This document shows, one piece after another, positions 9,717 to 20,304 of a stretch of 64,000 bases of DNA. The stretch is taken from assembly GCA_023411715.1 (NCBI GenBank), contig JAEYOM010000201.1:1-64000 (forward strand), written 5' to 3'. The notes beneath the pieces are model-generated. The model was not told the DNA's origin. It did not search any database and worked only from the letters and a program-made list of their open reading frames with translations. Position numbers and translations under genes: made by a program. Within the stretch, counting starts at the first letter, position 1. Every line of letters starts with the position of its first letter. This DNA is from Bacillota bacterium (GTDB taxonomy: Bacteria > Bacillota > Clostridia > Acetivibrionales > DTU013).

Positions 9717-9798
9717 GAAACTATTTCACTTTTCGATTATAATAAAGTAGTAAAATTTTCTAGCCTGTTTTTCATTCACAAAATATCTTGCGCTTGCC

Positions 9799-9807
9799 TG
9801 TGGATAA
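9799..9807 (-). promoter_or_regulatory. DnaA box 1
   Basis: TGTGGATAA on the plus strand, the exact complement of the consensus TTATCCACA. Confidence 0.85.
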
Positions 9808-9828
9808 TTGAAGATTTTTTGTCCTAAT

Positions 9829-9837
9829 TGTGGATAA
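9829..9837 (-). promoter_or_regulatory. DnaA box 2
   Basis: A second perfect TGTGGATAA, 30 bp (about three helical turns) after the first and in the same orientation. Confidence 0.85.
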
Positions 9838-9853
9838 GTAGTCCTTTTGTCAA

Positions 9854-9882
9854 TTGAATATTTCTTGTAAGTCTGATATATT
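9854..9882 (+). promoter_or_regulatory. Probable dnaA promoter
   Basis: TTGAAT, a 17-bp spacer and TATATT, located 17 bp after DnaA box 2. This would allow DnaA autorepression. The long leader to dnaA contains the palindrome at 9941-9974. Confidence 0.55.
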
Positions 9883-9940
9883 TATTAATGCTTGCAGACA
9901 TTATGCAAAGACAAAAGGCAAGTGCTAAATAGATTCTATC

Positions 9941-9974
9941 AATTACATAATTTGCTTATGCAATTTATGTAATT
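9941..9974. repeat. 34-bp AT-rich palindrome in oriC
   Basis: Fifteen-base arms with a single mismatch surround the loop TTAT. The outer ten bases (AATTACATAA / TTATGTAATT) match perfectly. It is followed by a run of seven T on the plus strand. Possible roles are duplex unwinding, protein binding, or weak termination in the dnaA leader. Confidence 0.75.
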
Positions 9975-10109
9975 TTTTTCAGGATGCACTGTGGTCTGTA
10001 ACAGCTGGAAATTTGGGTAAGCAGACAACAACGGCAAGGAAGTGCTACAAAACACCTGCATCCTTCTTAAGCTAATGAAAGGTTAAACTAATATTTTGGA
10101 GGAAGCACC

Positions 10110-11444
10110 ATGAATAATCCGATATCCGGTTTGTGGCCCAGGGTCCTGGACCTGTTGAAAAACGAATTGACAGAAATCAGCTACAATACCTGGATTAGAA
10201 CGATCGAACCTATTTCTGCCAACTCAAACACTATAGAGCTTGGAGTACCGACAGACTTCAACAAAGGCATACTGGAATCGCGATACATAACTCTCATTGC
10301 AAATGCGGTCAGGCAGGTGACATCTAAGGATTATTCCATTGTTGTTTCAGTGCCGACCCAGGAAGCTTCGGGCAAACGTGCTGAAACAGCTGAAAAAGCG
10401 AATAACGACGACACATACAATTCTATACTTAACCCAAAATATACTTTCGATACTTTCGTCATAGGAAATGGAAACAGGCTGGCCCATGCCGCCTCGGTCG
10501 CAGTTGCGGAAGCGCCTGCGAAAGCCTACAACCCATTATTCCTCTATGGAGGTGTCGGTCTCGGAAAGACCCATCTGATGCATGCAATTGGACATTACAT
10601 ACTGAGCCAGAATCCCACTTCCAAGGTTCTCTACGTTTCATCCGAGAAATTTACGAACGAACTGATCAATGCTATAAAGGACGACCGTAATGAGGAGTTC
10701 CGCAGCAAATACAGGAATATAGACATACTTCTGATAGATGATATACAGTTCATCGGCGGAAAGGAAAGGACCCAGGAGGAATTTTTCCATACCTTCAACG
10801 CTCTTTATGAGGCTGACAAGCAGATAATAATCTCAAGCGACCGTCCTCCCAGGGAGATTCCAACCTTGGAAGACAGGTTGCGCTCAAGGTTCGAGTGGGG
10901 CCTGGCCGCAGATATCCAGTCACCCGATTTGGAGACAAGGATAGCCATACTTAAGAAAAAAGCTCAGATGGAAAACCTTTTCATTCCCGATGATGTGCTT
11001 ATATTCATAGCGGACAAGGTCATTTCAAACATACGTGAACTTGAGGGCGCGTTGAACCGGGTCATAGCATACTCATCGCTGACTGAGACCGAAGTATCTG
11101 TGAATCTATGTGCAGAGGCTCTTAAGGAGCTGCTTTCGGTATCGAATACAAAGGTTATCGACGCGACCCATATAATAGAATCTGTATCGCGGTATTTCGA
11201 TCTGCGCCCGGAAGAATTCATTTCGCAGAAGAGAAACCGCAATATATCATTTCCCAGGCAGATAGCCATGTTCCTGTGCAGAGACATAATGGGCATTTCT
11301 CTTCCTAAAATAGGTGAGGAGTTCGGCGGCAGAGACCATACTACAGTTATCCATGCCATCCAGAAGATCGAGGAAGATATGCAGAACAATACCGAGACCA
11401 GGCGCACTGTGGACGAACTCAAACGGAACATAACAGGAAAGTGA
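10110..11444 (+). CDS. dnaA: Chromosomal replication initiator DnaA
   Basis: 444 residues. Domain I (about 1-80) is the helicase-interaction part. A short linker leads to the AAA+ domain with Walker A GGVGLGKT (147-154) and Walker B LLIDDIQF. The C-terminal DNA-binding domain IV ends with the signature [16 protein letters not shown]. It binds DnaA boxes at oriC and loads DnaB. TTGGAGGAAGC precedes the ATG. It is the first gene of the rightward arm. Confidence 0.97.
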   Translation: MNNPISGLWPRVLDLLKNELTEISYNTWIRTIEPISANSNTIELGVPTDFNKGILESRYITLIANAVRQVTSKDYSIVVSVPTQEASGKRAETAEKANNDDTYNSILNPKYTFDTFVIGNGNRLAHAASVAVAEAPAKAYNPLFLYGGVGLGKTHLMHAIGHYILSQNPTSKVLYVSSEKFTNELINAIKDDRNEEFRSKYRNIDILLIDDIQFIGGKERTQEEFFHTFNALYEADKQIIISSDRPPREIPTLEDRLRSRFEWGLAADIQSPDLETRIAILKKKAQMENLFIPDDVLIFIADKVISNIRELEGALNRVIAYSSLTETEVSVNLCAEALKELLSVSNTKVIDATHIIESVSRYFDLRPEEFISQKRNRNISFPRQIAMFLCRDIMGISLPKIGEEFGGRDHTTVIHAIQKIEEDMQNNTETRRTVDELKRNITGK

Positions 11445-11683
11445 TTATTTACTTTCCACAGCTTTTGTTGATATGAGGATAAATCCCTTGTGGATTGAGT
11501 GTAGATATTTAGTGAAAGTTTTATAAAGCTTCGAGAAATCAGAAAAATATCAACACAGGAATCAACACCCAAATTGCTGGATAATAGAGCGTTACAGGAG
11601 TTATACACGGAATCAACAACACTTACTGCTATTACTGGTTTTGTTTATATTATATTTAAATAAAAGAGACGGAGGTACATACC
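11445..11683. other. dnaA-dnaN intergenic region with weak DnaA-box-like sites
   Basis: 239 bp without an ORF. It contains only imperfect boxes, such as TTATACACG (11601-11609) and TTGTGGATT (11489-11497). It may be a minor second part of a bipartite origin, as in Bacillus, but the evidence is weak. Confidence 0.35.
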
Positions 11684-12781
11684 ATGAAGATAATATGCTC
11701 GAAGGAAAACCTTCTTGAAGGGATCACCGTAGTACAGAAGGCGGTCTCGACAAAAACAACCCTTCCAATACTTGAAGGTATCCTGCTTGAAGCTGATGAA
11801 AAACTGAAGATGACCGGAAACGACCTCGAAATAGGGATAGAATGCTACGTGGAGGCTGACGTCAGGAGAACAGGATCCATAGTATTGAGCTCGAGGATGT
11901 TCGGAGATATCATAAGGAGACTCCCGGAATCCGAAGTAATGATTGAAGTCAAGGAAAACAATGCGGTTTCAATTGAATGTGAAAATTCATTATTCGAAAT
12001 AAAGGGAATAGCTCCTGAGGGTTTCCCTGCAATACCTTCCGTCAATAAGGAAAATGGAGTAAGGATGAGCCAGAGAATAATAAAGGATATGATAAAGCAA
12101 ACGATCTTTGCCGTAAGTACCGACGAGAACAGACCTATTCTTACAGGTTCGCTTTTCGAGTATAAAGCCGGAAAGTTCACTATAGTATCGATCGATGGTT
12201 ACAGGCTGGCGCTGCGCATGATGTCTACGGAAAATGAGACCGGAGACAGGAACCTGGTGATCCCGGGCAAAACTCTCAATGAGATATCAAAGATAATACA
12301 GGCTGTAGATGATGACCTTTATATATACACTACGGATAATCAGATACTTTTTGATATGGGAAACTGCATACTGGTTTCAAGACTTCTGGAAGGAGAGTAT
12401 TTGAACTATAACGGTATAATTCCTAAAGAGCACGAAACTAAAGTAACTGTAAATACAAAGGAGCTTCTGGCTTGTTTTGAAAGAGCATCCCTTGTTATTA
12501 CCAACGACGAGAGAAGATATCCTGTGCGCCTGAATATATCGGATGACAAGATAGTGATAACGTCAAATACAGAAGTCGGAAATGTCCGTGAAGAAATCAG
12601 GACGGAAATGGAAGGCCTTGAACTGGAGATATCGTTCAACCCGAGATATTTTGTTGAGGCATTGAGAGTAATCGAAAACGAAATGGTCAATATTTATTTT
12701 ACGACTAGTATTGGACCATGCACTATAAAACCCTTACAGGGTGAAGAATTTGCGTATCTGGTACTTCCGATAAGAAAATAG
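11684..12781 (+). CDS. dnaN: DNA polymerase III beta subunit (sliding clamp)
   Basis: 365 residues, the usual length, comprising three DNA-clamp repeats. The N-terminal MKIICSKENLLEGITVVQKAV and the C-terminal tail FAYLVLPIR are diagnostic. It tethers the replicative polymerase to DNA and recruits other clamp-binding proteins. GACGGAGG precedes the ATG. It is followed after 17 bp by yaaA, so both probably belong to the dnaA transcription unit. Confidence 0.97.
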   Translation: MKIICSKENLLEGITVVQKAVSTKTTLPILEGILLEADEKLKMTGNDLEIGIECYVEADVRRTGSIVLSSRMFGDIIRRLPESEVMIEVKENNAVSIECENSLFEIKGIAPEGFPAIPSVNKENGVRMSQRIIKDMIKQTIFAVSTDENRPILTGSLFEYKAGKFTIVSIDGYRLALRMMSTENETGDRNLVIPGKTLNEISKIIQAVDDDLYIYTTDNQILFDMGNCILVSRLLEGEYLNYNGIIPKEHETKVTVNTKELLACFERASLVITNDERRYPVRLNISDDKIVITSNTEVGNVREEIRTEMEGLELEISFNPRYFVEALRVIENEMVNIYFTTSIGPCTIKPLQGEEFAYLVLPIRK

Positions 12782-12798
12782 GAAAGCAGGTAGTATCG

Positions 12799-13026
12799 AT
12801 GCAGAAAATCAAAATAAACACAGAATTTATCAAGCTTGAGCAAATGATGAAGTTCTCAGGCATCGTAGGCAGCGGATCAGACGCGAAGGTTCTGATAGGT
12901 AACGGAGAAGTCAAGGTGAACGGCAATACGGAGCTGCAGCGAGGGAAAAAATTACGCGCCGGCGATGTGGTAGAATTTGAGGGACAAAGCTATATTATTG
13001 ATTTTGCTGCAACAAGTCGATCTTAA
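12799..13026 (+). CDS. yaaA: S4-domain RNA-binding protein YaaA/YlmH-like
   Basis: 75 residues, nearly all one S4 domain (FIKLEQMMKFSGIVGSGSDAK and VKVNGNTELQRGKKL, GDVVEF). This small protein is conserved between dnaN and recF in Firmicutes. It is presumed to bind RNA, and in Bacillus the equivalent has been linked to ribosome maturation. The 3' end and stop codon sit inside the first of a series of strong hairpins (13008-13046). Confidence 0.9.
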   Translation: MQKIKINTEFIKLEQMMKFSGIVGSGSDAKVLIGNGEVKVNGNTELQRGKKLRAGDVVEFEGQSYIIDFAATSRS

Positions 13027-13246
13027 ACACGAAACGACTTGTTGCATGCAGCCGATGGCATATTAGGCTGCATAGGCTGAAGCATAAAAGCGTCCCAATA
13101 TGCTTCAGCCTGCAAAATCAATGGATTGCACAAAAGCATTTCAGTATAGGGAGCCTATTCTGAAATGCTCCCTGCGATCTCAGGTTCCATGGCTTGCAGG
13201 GGAAAGTCGACTATAAGCTGGAAAACGACTTTATTGCAGTGCAATC
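13008..13246. repeat. Dense hairpin array between yaaA and recF
   Basis: Adjacent inverted repeats follow one another: 13008-13046 (12-bp perfect stem across the yaaA stop), 13046-13073 (ATGCAGCC/GGCTGCAT), 13074-13111 (12-bp perfect stem), 13135-13169 (16-bp arms, one mismatch), 13170-13201 (CCCTGC/GCAGGG) and 13203-13232 (AAAGTCG/CGACTTT). The last three are enclosed by GATTGCAC (13124-13131) and GTGCAATC (13239-13246), giving a four-way junction fold. No open frame or U-run was seen. This stretch accounts for most of the 285-bp gap. Confidence 0.8.
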
Positions 13247-13311
13247 ATATTATTGAATAGAGACAGTAAATCAATAATTTTAAGGCGTTACAGCTGCCGG
13301 AGGAAAGATCT

Positions 13312-14418
13312 TTGCAGATAAGGAATCTCAAATTAAAGAATTTCAGAAATTACGATCGTCTGGATATGGATTTTTCCGACTCGTTCAATATAATATACGG
13401 CAATAATGCGCAGGGCAAGACCAACATAATAGAAGCCGTATTTTTATGTGCTTCCGGCCGTTCTCACAGAACTTCGAAGGATCAGGAGCTATTAAAAAGC
13501 GGTGAGCCGGAATTTGAAATAAGGCTCCAGTTCGTAAAAGAAACTATAAACGAAGAGATCAGAATCAATTTCAATAATGAAGAGCGGAAGAAAATCAAAA
13601 TAAACGATATTCCGGTGAAAAAAATGGGTGACTTGATGGGCCATCTCAATGCAGTAATATTTTCACCTGAGGATCTCTTCATAATAAAGCAGGGTCCGGC
13701 TGAAAGAAGGAGATTTATAGATATTACTCTAAGTCAGCTAAGACCCTCTTATTTCTATGACCTTCAGCAGTACGCGAAGATACTTTTTCAGAGAAATAGC
13801 CTTCTCAAGAGAATAACAGTGCAGAGAAATCTCGAAGATACGCTGGAGGTTTGGAACAAGCACCTTGTAAAGACAGGATCACGAATAGTAAAAGCCAGAA
13901 GGAAATTCATAGGGGATCTTTGCGGGTTCGCATCAGCCAGACATGAAAAGCTTACAAATCATGAAGAAAAATTGCAGCTTAAATATAGCCCGTCTTTTGA
14001 ATTATTCGACGAAAGTAAAGACGAAGAAATTGAAAAAATCTTTTATGATACGGTTGAAAGAAACAAAGATAACGAGATCCGTAGAGGTACAACTGTTGTG
14101 GGACCTCACAGGGATGATATAGATATAATATTGAATGGTGAAAGTACAAAGGTTTATGGATCACAGGGGCAGCAAAGAACTGCGGTGCTTTCAATGAAGC
14201 TTGCAGAGATCGATCTTATGAAGGAAGAAAGCGGGGATTTTCCTGTACTATTACTGGATGATGTCCTGTCGGAGCTAGATGACAGGAGAAAAGAATATCT
14301 TCTCGAAAATATATCCGGTTTGCAGACCTTCATAACGTGCACGGATCTTAATTTTTATAGAATGGAAGGTCCTGCTGCATCTATATTTCATATCGATAAC
14401 GGCAGTATTTTAAAATAA
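13312..14418 (+). CDS. recF: DNA replication and repair protein RecF
   Basis: 368 residues. An SMC-like ABC ATPase that helps load RecA at gapped DNA. Walker A YGNNAQGKTN spans residues 29-38, the signature region is GSQGQQRTAVLSMKLAEI, and Walker B is LLLDDVLSELDDRR. The start is TTG at 13312-13314, with CGGAGG 8 nt upstream. No ATG occurs nearby in frame. The use of TTG fits low expression of recF. Confidence 0.95.
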   Translation: MQIRNLKLKNFRNYDRLDMDFSDSFNIIYGNNAQGKTNIIEAVFLCASGRSHRTSKDQELLKSGEPEFEIRLQFVKETINEEIRINFNNEERKKIKINDIPVKKMGDLMGHLNAVIFSPEDLFIIKQGPAERRRFIDITLSQLRPSYFYDLQQYAKILFQRNSLLKRITVQRNLEDTLEVWNKHLVKTGSRIVKARRKFIGDLCGFASARHEKLTNHEEKLQLKYSPSFELFDESKDEEIEKIFYDTVERNKDNEIRRGTTVVGPHRDDIDIILNGESTKVYGSQGQQRTAVLSMKLAEIDLMKEESGDFPVLLLDDVLSELDDRRKEYLLENISGLQTFITCTDLNFYRMEGPAASIFHIDNGSILK

Positions 14419-14516
14419 AAATGATATAAAATATTAAAAGAAACAAATGGCAATCATTTGCACTGTAATATTATTTACGATAGAATATATAGTACAAATG
14501 AAGACGGAGGATTCAT

Positions 14517-16750
<2,234 letters not shown>

Positions 16751-16823
16751 TCAGTCAACATATTTACAAGAACGTAATCGAACCGCAAGGTGATAAAAGC
16801 GTTAATTAAAGTAAATTGTTTTA

Positions 16824-16839
16824 TGTTTCACGTGAAACA
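16824..16839. promoter_or_regulatory. parS: parS centromere site 1
   Basis: TGTTTCACGTGAAACA, a perfect 16-bp match to the bacterial parS palindrome bound by ParB/Spo0J. It lies between gyrB and parA. Confidence 0.97.
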
Positions 16840-16869
16840 TTATCCTGTAACATAGAAATTGTGCGGTTG

Positions 16870-16897
16870 GGAGGCTGATCAGCCTCCTTTGTCTTTC
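16870..16897 (+). terminator. Terminator of gyrB
   Basis: The perfect palindrome at 16870-16887 (stem GGAGGCT/AGCCTCC, loop GATC) is followed by TTTGTCTTT. The rest of the gyrB-parA gap is AT-rich. It includes a second small hairpin, GTGATATT/AATATCAC at 17011-17035. Confidence 0.65.
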
Positions 16898-17036
16898 ATT
16901 TACTTTATTTTAATAATGCTGATATATCTTGTGATACTTGCCGGATTTTTAAATATAATATTAGGCAAGCAAATATACAGTGATAATCGATATCAGGTAT
17001 CAATTGTCCGGTGATATTTGACGATTAAATATCACG

Positions 17037-17065
17037 TGTTGCATTTTATCACTTTATGTTATAAT
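17037..17065 (+). promoter_or_regulatory. Possible parAB promoter
   Basis: A good extended -10 hexamer, TATAAT (17060-17065), has a poor -35 (TGTTGC) at 17-bp spacing. It is placed 73 bp before the chosen parA start. Confidence 0.4.
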
Positions 17066-17137
17066 TAGAACGAGTTTATCAGATTGGCGAAAAACTTGTT
17101 GTTTTTCTATTTTATTGTAATGTTAGGAGTGAATCTT

Positions 17138-17914
17138 TTGGCCAAGGTAATCGCGATAGCTAACCAGAAAGGCGGAGTAGGTAAAACTACGACTGCGGTA
17201 AATTTGAGTTCCTGCCTTGCATACAAGGGTAAGAAAGTTGTGATTATCGATATCGACCCTCAGGGGAATACTACAAGCGGACTTGGGATCGATAAAAAGG
17301 TCATAGACAAATCCATCTACGAAGTTATCATAAACGATGTAAATATTGAAAATGCTCTTATGAAAACAGCTGTCGATAATCTTTACATTTGTCCTTCAAA
17401 TATTCAGCTTGTTGGCGCTGAAGTTGAGCTTGTATCTGTAATATCAAGAGAAACCAGGATGAAGGTGGCTATTGAAGAAATACGAAAAAAGTATGATTAT
17501 ATACTTATCGACTGCCCGCCATCATTAGGCCTTCTTACCTTGAACGCATTGACAGCGGCGGATACGATACTCGTACCGATACAATGTGAGTATTATGCAC
17601 TTGAAGGGCTGAGCCAGCTTATGAATACCGTTAAACTGGTGCAAAGGCATCTGAATCCTTCACTGGACGTAGAAGGTGTCGTACTTACGATGTTCGATGC
17701 GCGTACAAATCTTTCTATTCAGGTAGTCGAAGACGTAAAAAAATATTTCAGAAACAAGGTATACCGGACGGTTATTCCAAGGAATGTTCGCCTGAGCGAA
17801 GCGCCAAGCTTCGGCATGCCTATCATACTGTACGATCCGAAATCGAAAGGGGCCGAATGTTATCTTGAGTTAGCCCAGGAAGTTATAGATTACTCGACGG
17901 AGGCAGGCAGGTAA
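17138..17914 (+). CDS. parA: Chromosome partitioning ATPase ParA/Soj
   Basis: 258 residues. Deviant Walker A ATPase: KGGVGKTTT at residues 11-19, IDIDPQGNTTSGLG, and DCPPSLGLLTLNAL. It works with ParB and parS in chromosome segregation and regulates DnaA in Bacillus. I chose the TTG at 17138-17140, with TTAGGAGTG upstream, which gives the normal N-terminus MAKVIAIANQKGG. A longer frame from 17084 would add 18 hydrophobic residues not seen in the family. One base separates its stop from the parB start. Confidence 0.94.
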   Translation: MAKVIAIANQKGGVGKTTTAVNLSSCLAYKGKKVVIIDIDPQGNTTSGLGIDKKVIDKSIYEVIINDVNIENALMKTAVDNLYICPSNIQLVGAEVELVSVISRETRMKVAIEEIRKKYDYILIDCPPSLGLLTLNALTAADTILVPIQCEYYALEGLSQLMNTVKLVQRHLNPSLDVEGVVLTMFDARTNLSIQVVEDVKKYFRNKVYRTVIPRNVRLSEAPSFGMPIILYDPKSKGAECYLELAQEVIDYSTEAGR

Positions 17915-17915
17915 T

Positions 17916-18767
17916 ATGAAAAAGGGATTGGGAAAAGGGCTCGGAGCACTTATTACATCTGTAGAGACGGATGATACCGGCGTAAGAGAATTAAGAGTCA
18001 CTGATATAGAACCAAACAGTAGCCAGCCGAGAAAGTATTTCAATGATGAAAAACTCTCACAGCTTGCAGAATCGATAAAACAGCATGGCGTTGTACAACC
18101 GCTTATTGTCCAGCGTGATGGAGATACTTATAAGATAGTAGCCGGCGAAAGGCGCTGGCGCGCTTCGAGACTTGCCGGACTGCAGACTGTGCCCGCCATT
18201 GTCAGAGATCTTTCGAATAAACAGGTAATGGAGATCGCATTGATTGAAAACCTGCAGCGCGAAGACCTCAATCCTATTGAAGAGGCGGAGGCTTACGACA
18301 AACTTATCAACGACTTTGAGATGACGCAGGAGGAAATTTCGGCGACAGTCGGAAAAAGCAGACCTGCTATCGCCAATTCACTGAGATTGCTATCTCTTCA
18401 GGAAAAAATAAAAACAAAGCTGATAGATGGTGAGATTACCAGTGGCCATGCTAGAGCAGTATTATCGTTGAACGATACCACGCTACAAATGAAAGCAGTC
18501 GAAGAGGTTATAAAAAAGGAACTAAATGTGCGTGACACCGAACTTTTGGTGAAGCGCCTTACCAAGCAGAAAACAATAAAAAAGACAGAAGCGACTGATG
18601 TGGAATATCGTGCGATTGAAGAAAGATTCAGAGACGTGTTTGGCACTAAGGTCAAAATAATGAATAATAGAAAAAACGGGAAGATACTGATCGAGTACTA
18701 CTCATTGGACGAGCTGGACAGGATCATCACATTGGTGGAAAAAATAGATAAAAACAGCCATAAATAG
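17916..18767 (+). CDS. parB: Chromosome partitioning protein ParB/Spo0J
   Basis: 283 residues. The N-terminus KKGLGKGLGALI is the typical ParA-stimulating peptide. The CTP-binding domain follows (PNSSQPRKYF, AGERRWRASRLAG, ENLQREDLNPIEEAEAY), then a helix-turn-helix (TQEEISATVGKSRPAIANSLRLL) and a dimerisation tail. It loads on the two flanking parS sites and spreads as a CTP-dependent clamp. It is translationally coupled to parA. Confidence 0.96.
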   Translation: MKKGLGKGLGALITSVETDDTGVRELRVTDIEPNSSQPRKYFNDEKLSQLAESIKQHGVVQPLIVQRDGDTYKIVAGERRWRASRLAGLQTVPAIVRDLSNKQVMEIALIENLQREDLNPIEEAEAYDKLINDFEMTQEEISATVGKSRPAIANSLRLLSLQEKIKTKLIDGEITSGHARAVLSLNDTTLQMKAVEEVIKKELNVRDTELLVKRLTKQKTIKKTEATDVEYRAIEERFRDVFGTKVKIMNNRKNGKILIEYYSLDELDRIITLVEKIDKNSHK

Positions 18768-18891
18768 CCACCTCACAGAATGGCATTCAAGACGCTATTT
18801 GACATAAGGCAATATGATATCATAAATAGATGGTCATGGCGCTTGAAAAAGAAAATAGACCTGCCTATGAACGTGGAACTAAAATGATAAA

Positions 18892-18907
18892 TGTTTCACG
18901 TGAAACA
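18892..18907. promoter_or_regulatory. parS: parS centromere site 2
   Basis: A second perfect TGTTTCACGTGAAACA, 125 bp after the parB stop and 50 bp before the next gene. With site 1 it brackets the parAB operon. Confidence 0.97.
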
Positions 18908-18956
18908 AAGTCTAAGGATAAAGGATATAAGAGGTTTTTAATAAGGAGAATCTATT

Positions 18957-19475
18957 ATGGAAGAGTTGCTTGGAATTTCATACCAATGGCTAATATTGAT
19001 CGGGGTCAATTTCTTTATAATATTGTTACTTTTTATCATGAATCTTGCGAACAGATCAAATATCAAGAAGTTAAAATCCAAGTATAATAAGTTTATGAAC
19101 GGTTCGAGCGGGGCAAGTATAGAAGATGTGCTAAACGACTGCATCGAAAAGGCGAACGCCGTAGCCGACAAGAACAAGGATATTGAATATCAGTTGAACA
19201 CCGTAAGAAGGAACATGTATTACTGCGTACAGAAAGTCGGGGTCATACGTTACAATGCTTTCGATAATGTTGGCAGCGACCTCAGTTTTTCAATTGCGAT
19301 ACTTGATAATAACGATGATGGCTTTGTCCTGAGCAGTTTGTACTCAAGGGACAGTTCCTCTACATACGCGAAGCCTGTTACGGGCGGCAAGTCAAAGTAT
19401 GCGCTATCGGCCGAGGAAATTAAAGCTGTTGATACAGCAAGAAAGACGCACATGTCCAACAGTTATTCCGAGTGA
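18957..19475 (+). CDS. DUF4446 family membrane protein
   Basis: 172 residues. One N-terminal membrane segment (about 8-30, LILIGVNFFIILLLFIMNLA) is followed by a charged, partly coiled region and the conserved cytoplasmic core NTVRRNMYYCVQKVGVIRYNAFDNVGSDLSFSIAILD with GFVLSSLYSR. This matches the DUF4446 family usually found right after parB in clostridia. No biochemical function is known to me. AATAAGGAGAAT precedes the ATG. The proximity to parS may place it near the origin-anchoring machinery, but this is only inference. Confidence 0.82.
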   Translation: MEELLGISYQWLILIGVNFFIILLLFIMNLANRSNIKKLKSKYNKFMNGSSGASIEDVLNDCIEKANAVADKNKDIEYQLNTVRRNMYYCVQKVGVIRYNAFDNVGSDLSFSIAILDNNDDGFVLSSLYSRDSSSTYAKPVTGGKSKYALSAEEIKAVDTARKTHMSNSYSE

Positions 19476-19504
19476 TCGAAAAAGGTTTCTTAGGGGATGA
19501 AAAA

Positions 19505-20233
19505 ATGAGTGAGAATAGAAAATCAAATGTATGGCTCTATGCTGTCATACTTTTTACCAGCGCTTTTATTGTGCTTGTATTTGCCGGACTAAGTCAGATC
19601 AAAATGAATAAAAATCTTAGTGATTACAGGAGCCAGGTTTACAACACAGAAAATGAGAAGAATAAATATCAGCAGAATTTCTCCAGCGCCCAGGAAATGA
19701 ACCAAAAACTGAATGATCAAATAAGCGCGCTGGAAGATGAGATATTTGCATTAAACAACATGATCAGCAGTTTAAATAATGAAAATTCTGTTCAGAATGA
19801 AGTAATACAGAAGAAGAGCGAAGCTGAAGAAAACTTTCACAGGGTACTGTCGGAATATCTGAAGGGAAACGTAACTGTAGCTGCCGGAATGCTTGCATCG
19901 GTAGATTCCAGCTTGTTTACCGGTAAGGACCTGGAGGCATTTAATGCTTTGGATATTAAAGTCAGGAGCGAAGCCGGCAAGATATTGTACGACGAGGGGT
20001 ATAAATTGTACAAGCAGGCAAAATACTCGGAAGCAGCTGTAAAGCTTGGCCTATCCTTCGGATATGCAAAAAAGGAAGTCTTTTCGGATAATTGTCTTTT
20101 TTACCTAGCCTGGGCCGAGAAGAAGACCGGCAATAAAGCAGCTGCTGTAAATCACATGAGACAGCTGGTACAGGCATACCCTGAAAGCGGCTATTTAAAA
20201 GGCGCAAAAAGTTTTATAAATAGATATAGTTAA
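19505..20233 (+). CDS. Membrane-anchored coiled-coil protein with TPR-like C-terminus
   Basis: 242 residues. One N-terminal membrane segment (about 9-29) is followed by a long coiled coil (about 45-125, Gln/Asn/Leu-rich) and a helical tetratricopeptide-like tail with GYKLYKQAKYSEAAVKLGLSF and LFYLAWAEKKTGNKAAAVNHMRQLVQAYPES cut into two repeats. The start ATG at 19505 has TTAGGGGATG upstream. A GTG at 19472 overlaps the previous stop and is less likely. The architecture resembles periplasm-facing or cell-division scaffolds such as YbgF, but I cannot assign a function. It is cotranscribed with the DUF4446 gene. Confidence 0.75.
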   Translation: MSENRKSNVWLYAVILFTSAFIVLVFAGLSQIKMNKNLSDYRSQVYNTENEKNKYQQNFSSAQEMNQKLNDQISALEDEIFALNNMISSLNNENSVQNEVIQKKSEAEENFHRVLSEYLKGNVTVAAGMLASVDSSLFTGKDLEAFNALDIKVRSEAGKILYDEGYKLYKQAKYSEAAVKLGLSFGYAKKEVFSDNCLFYLAWAEKKTGNKAAAVNHMRQLVQAYPESGYLKGAKSFINRYS

Positions 20234-20304
20234 GAGGAACTTGTACAAAAGAATACTTATTTAATTTTACCATTAAAGTGACTGCAATTAACGGAGAGAT
20301 ATAA

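Larger units (their letters stand above)
9717..10109. other. oriC: Chromosomal replication origin region (oriC)
   Basis: This is the non-coding stretch between divergent rpmH and dnaA. It holds two perfect DnaA boxes (TGTGGATAA at 9799-9807 and 9829-9837, same orientation), a 9-bp inverted repeat CCTTTTGTC/GACAAAAGG (9843-9851, 9910-9918), the dnaA promoter and a large AT-rich palindrome (9941-9974). Gene polarity switches here from minus to plus, as expected at a bidirectional origin. Confidence 0.85.

Noticed and set aside
18830..19087. 85-residue ORF spanning parS site 2
   Set aside because: It overlaps the DUF4446 gene in another frame and includes the parS palindrome. Composition is not protein-like.
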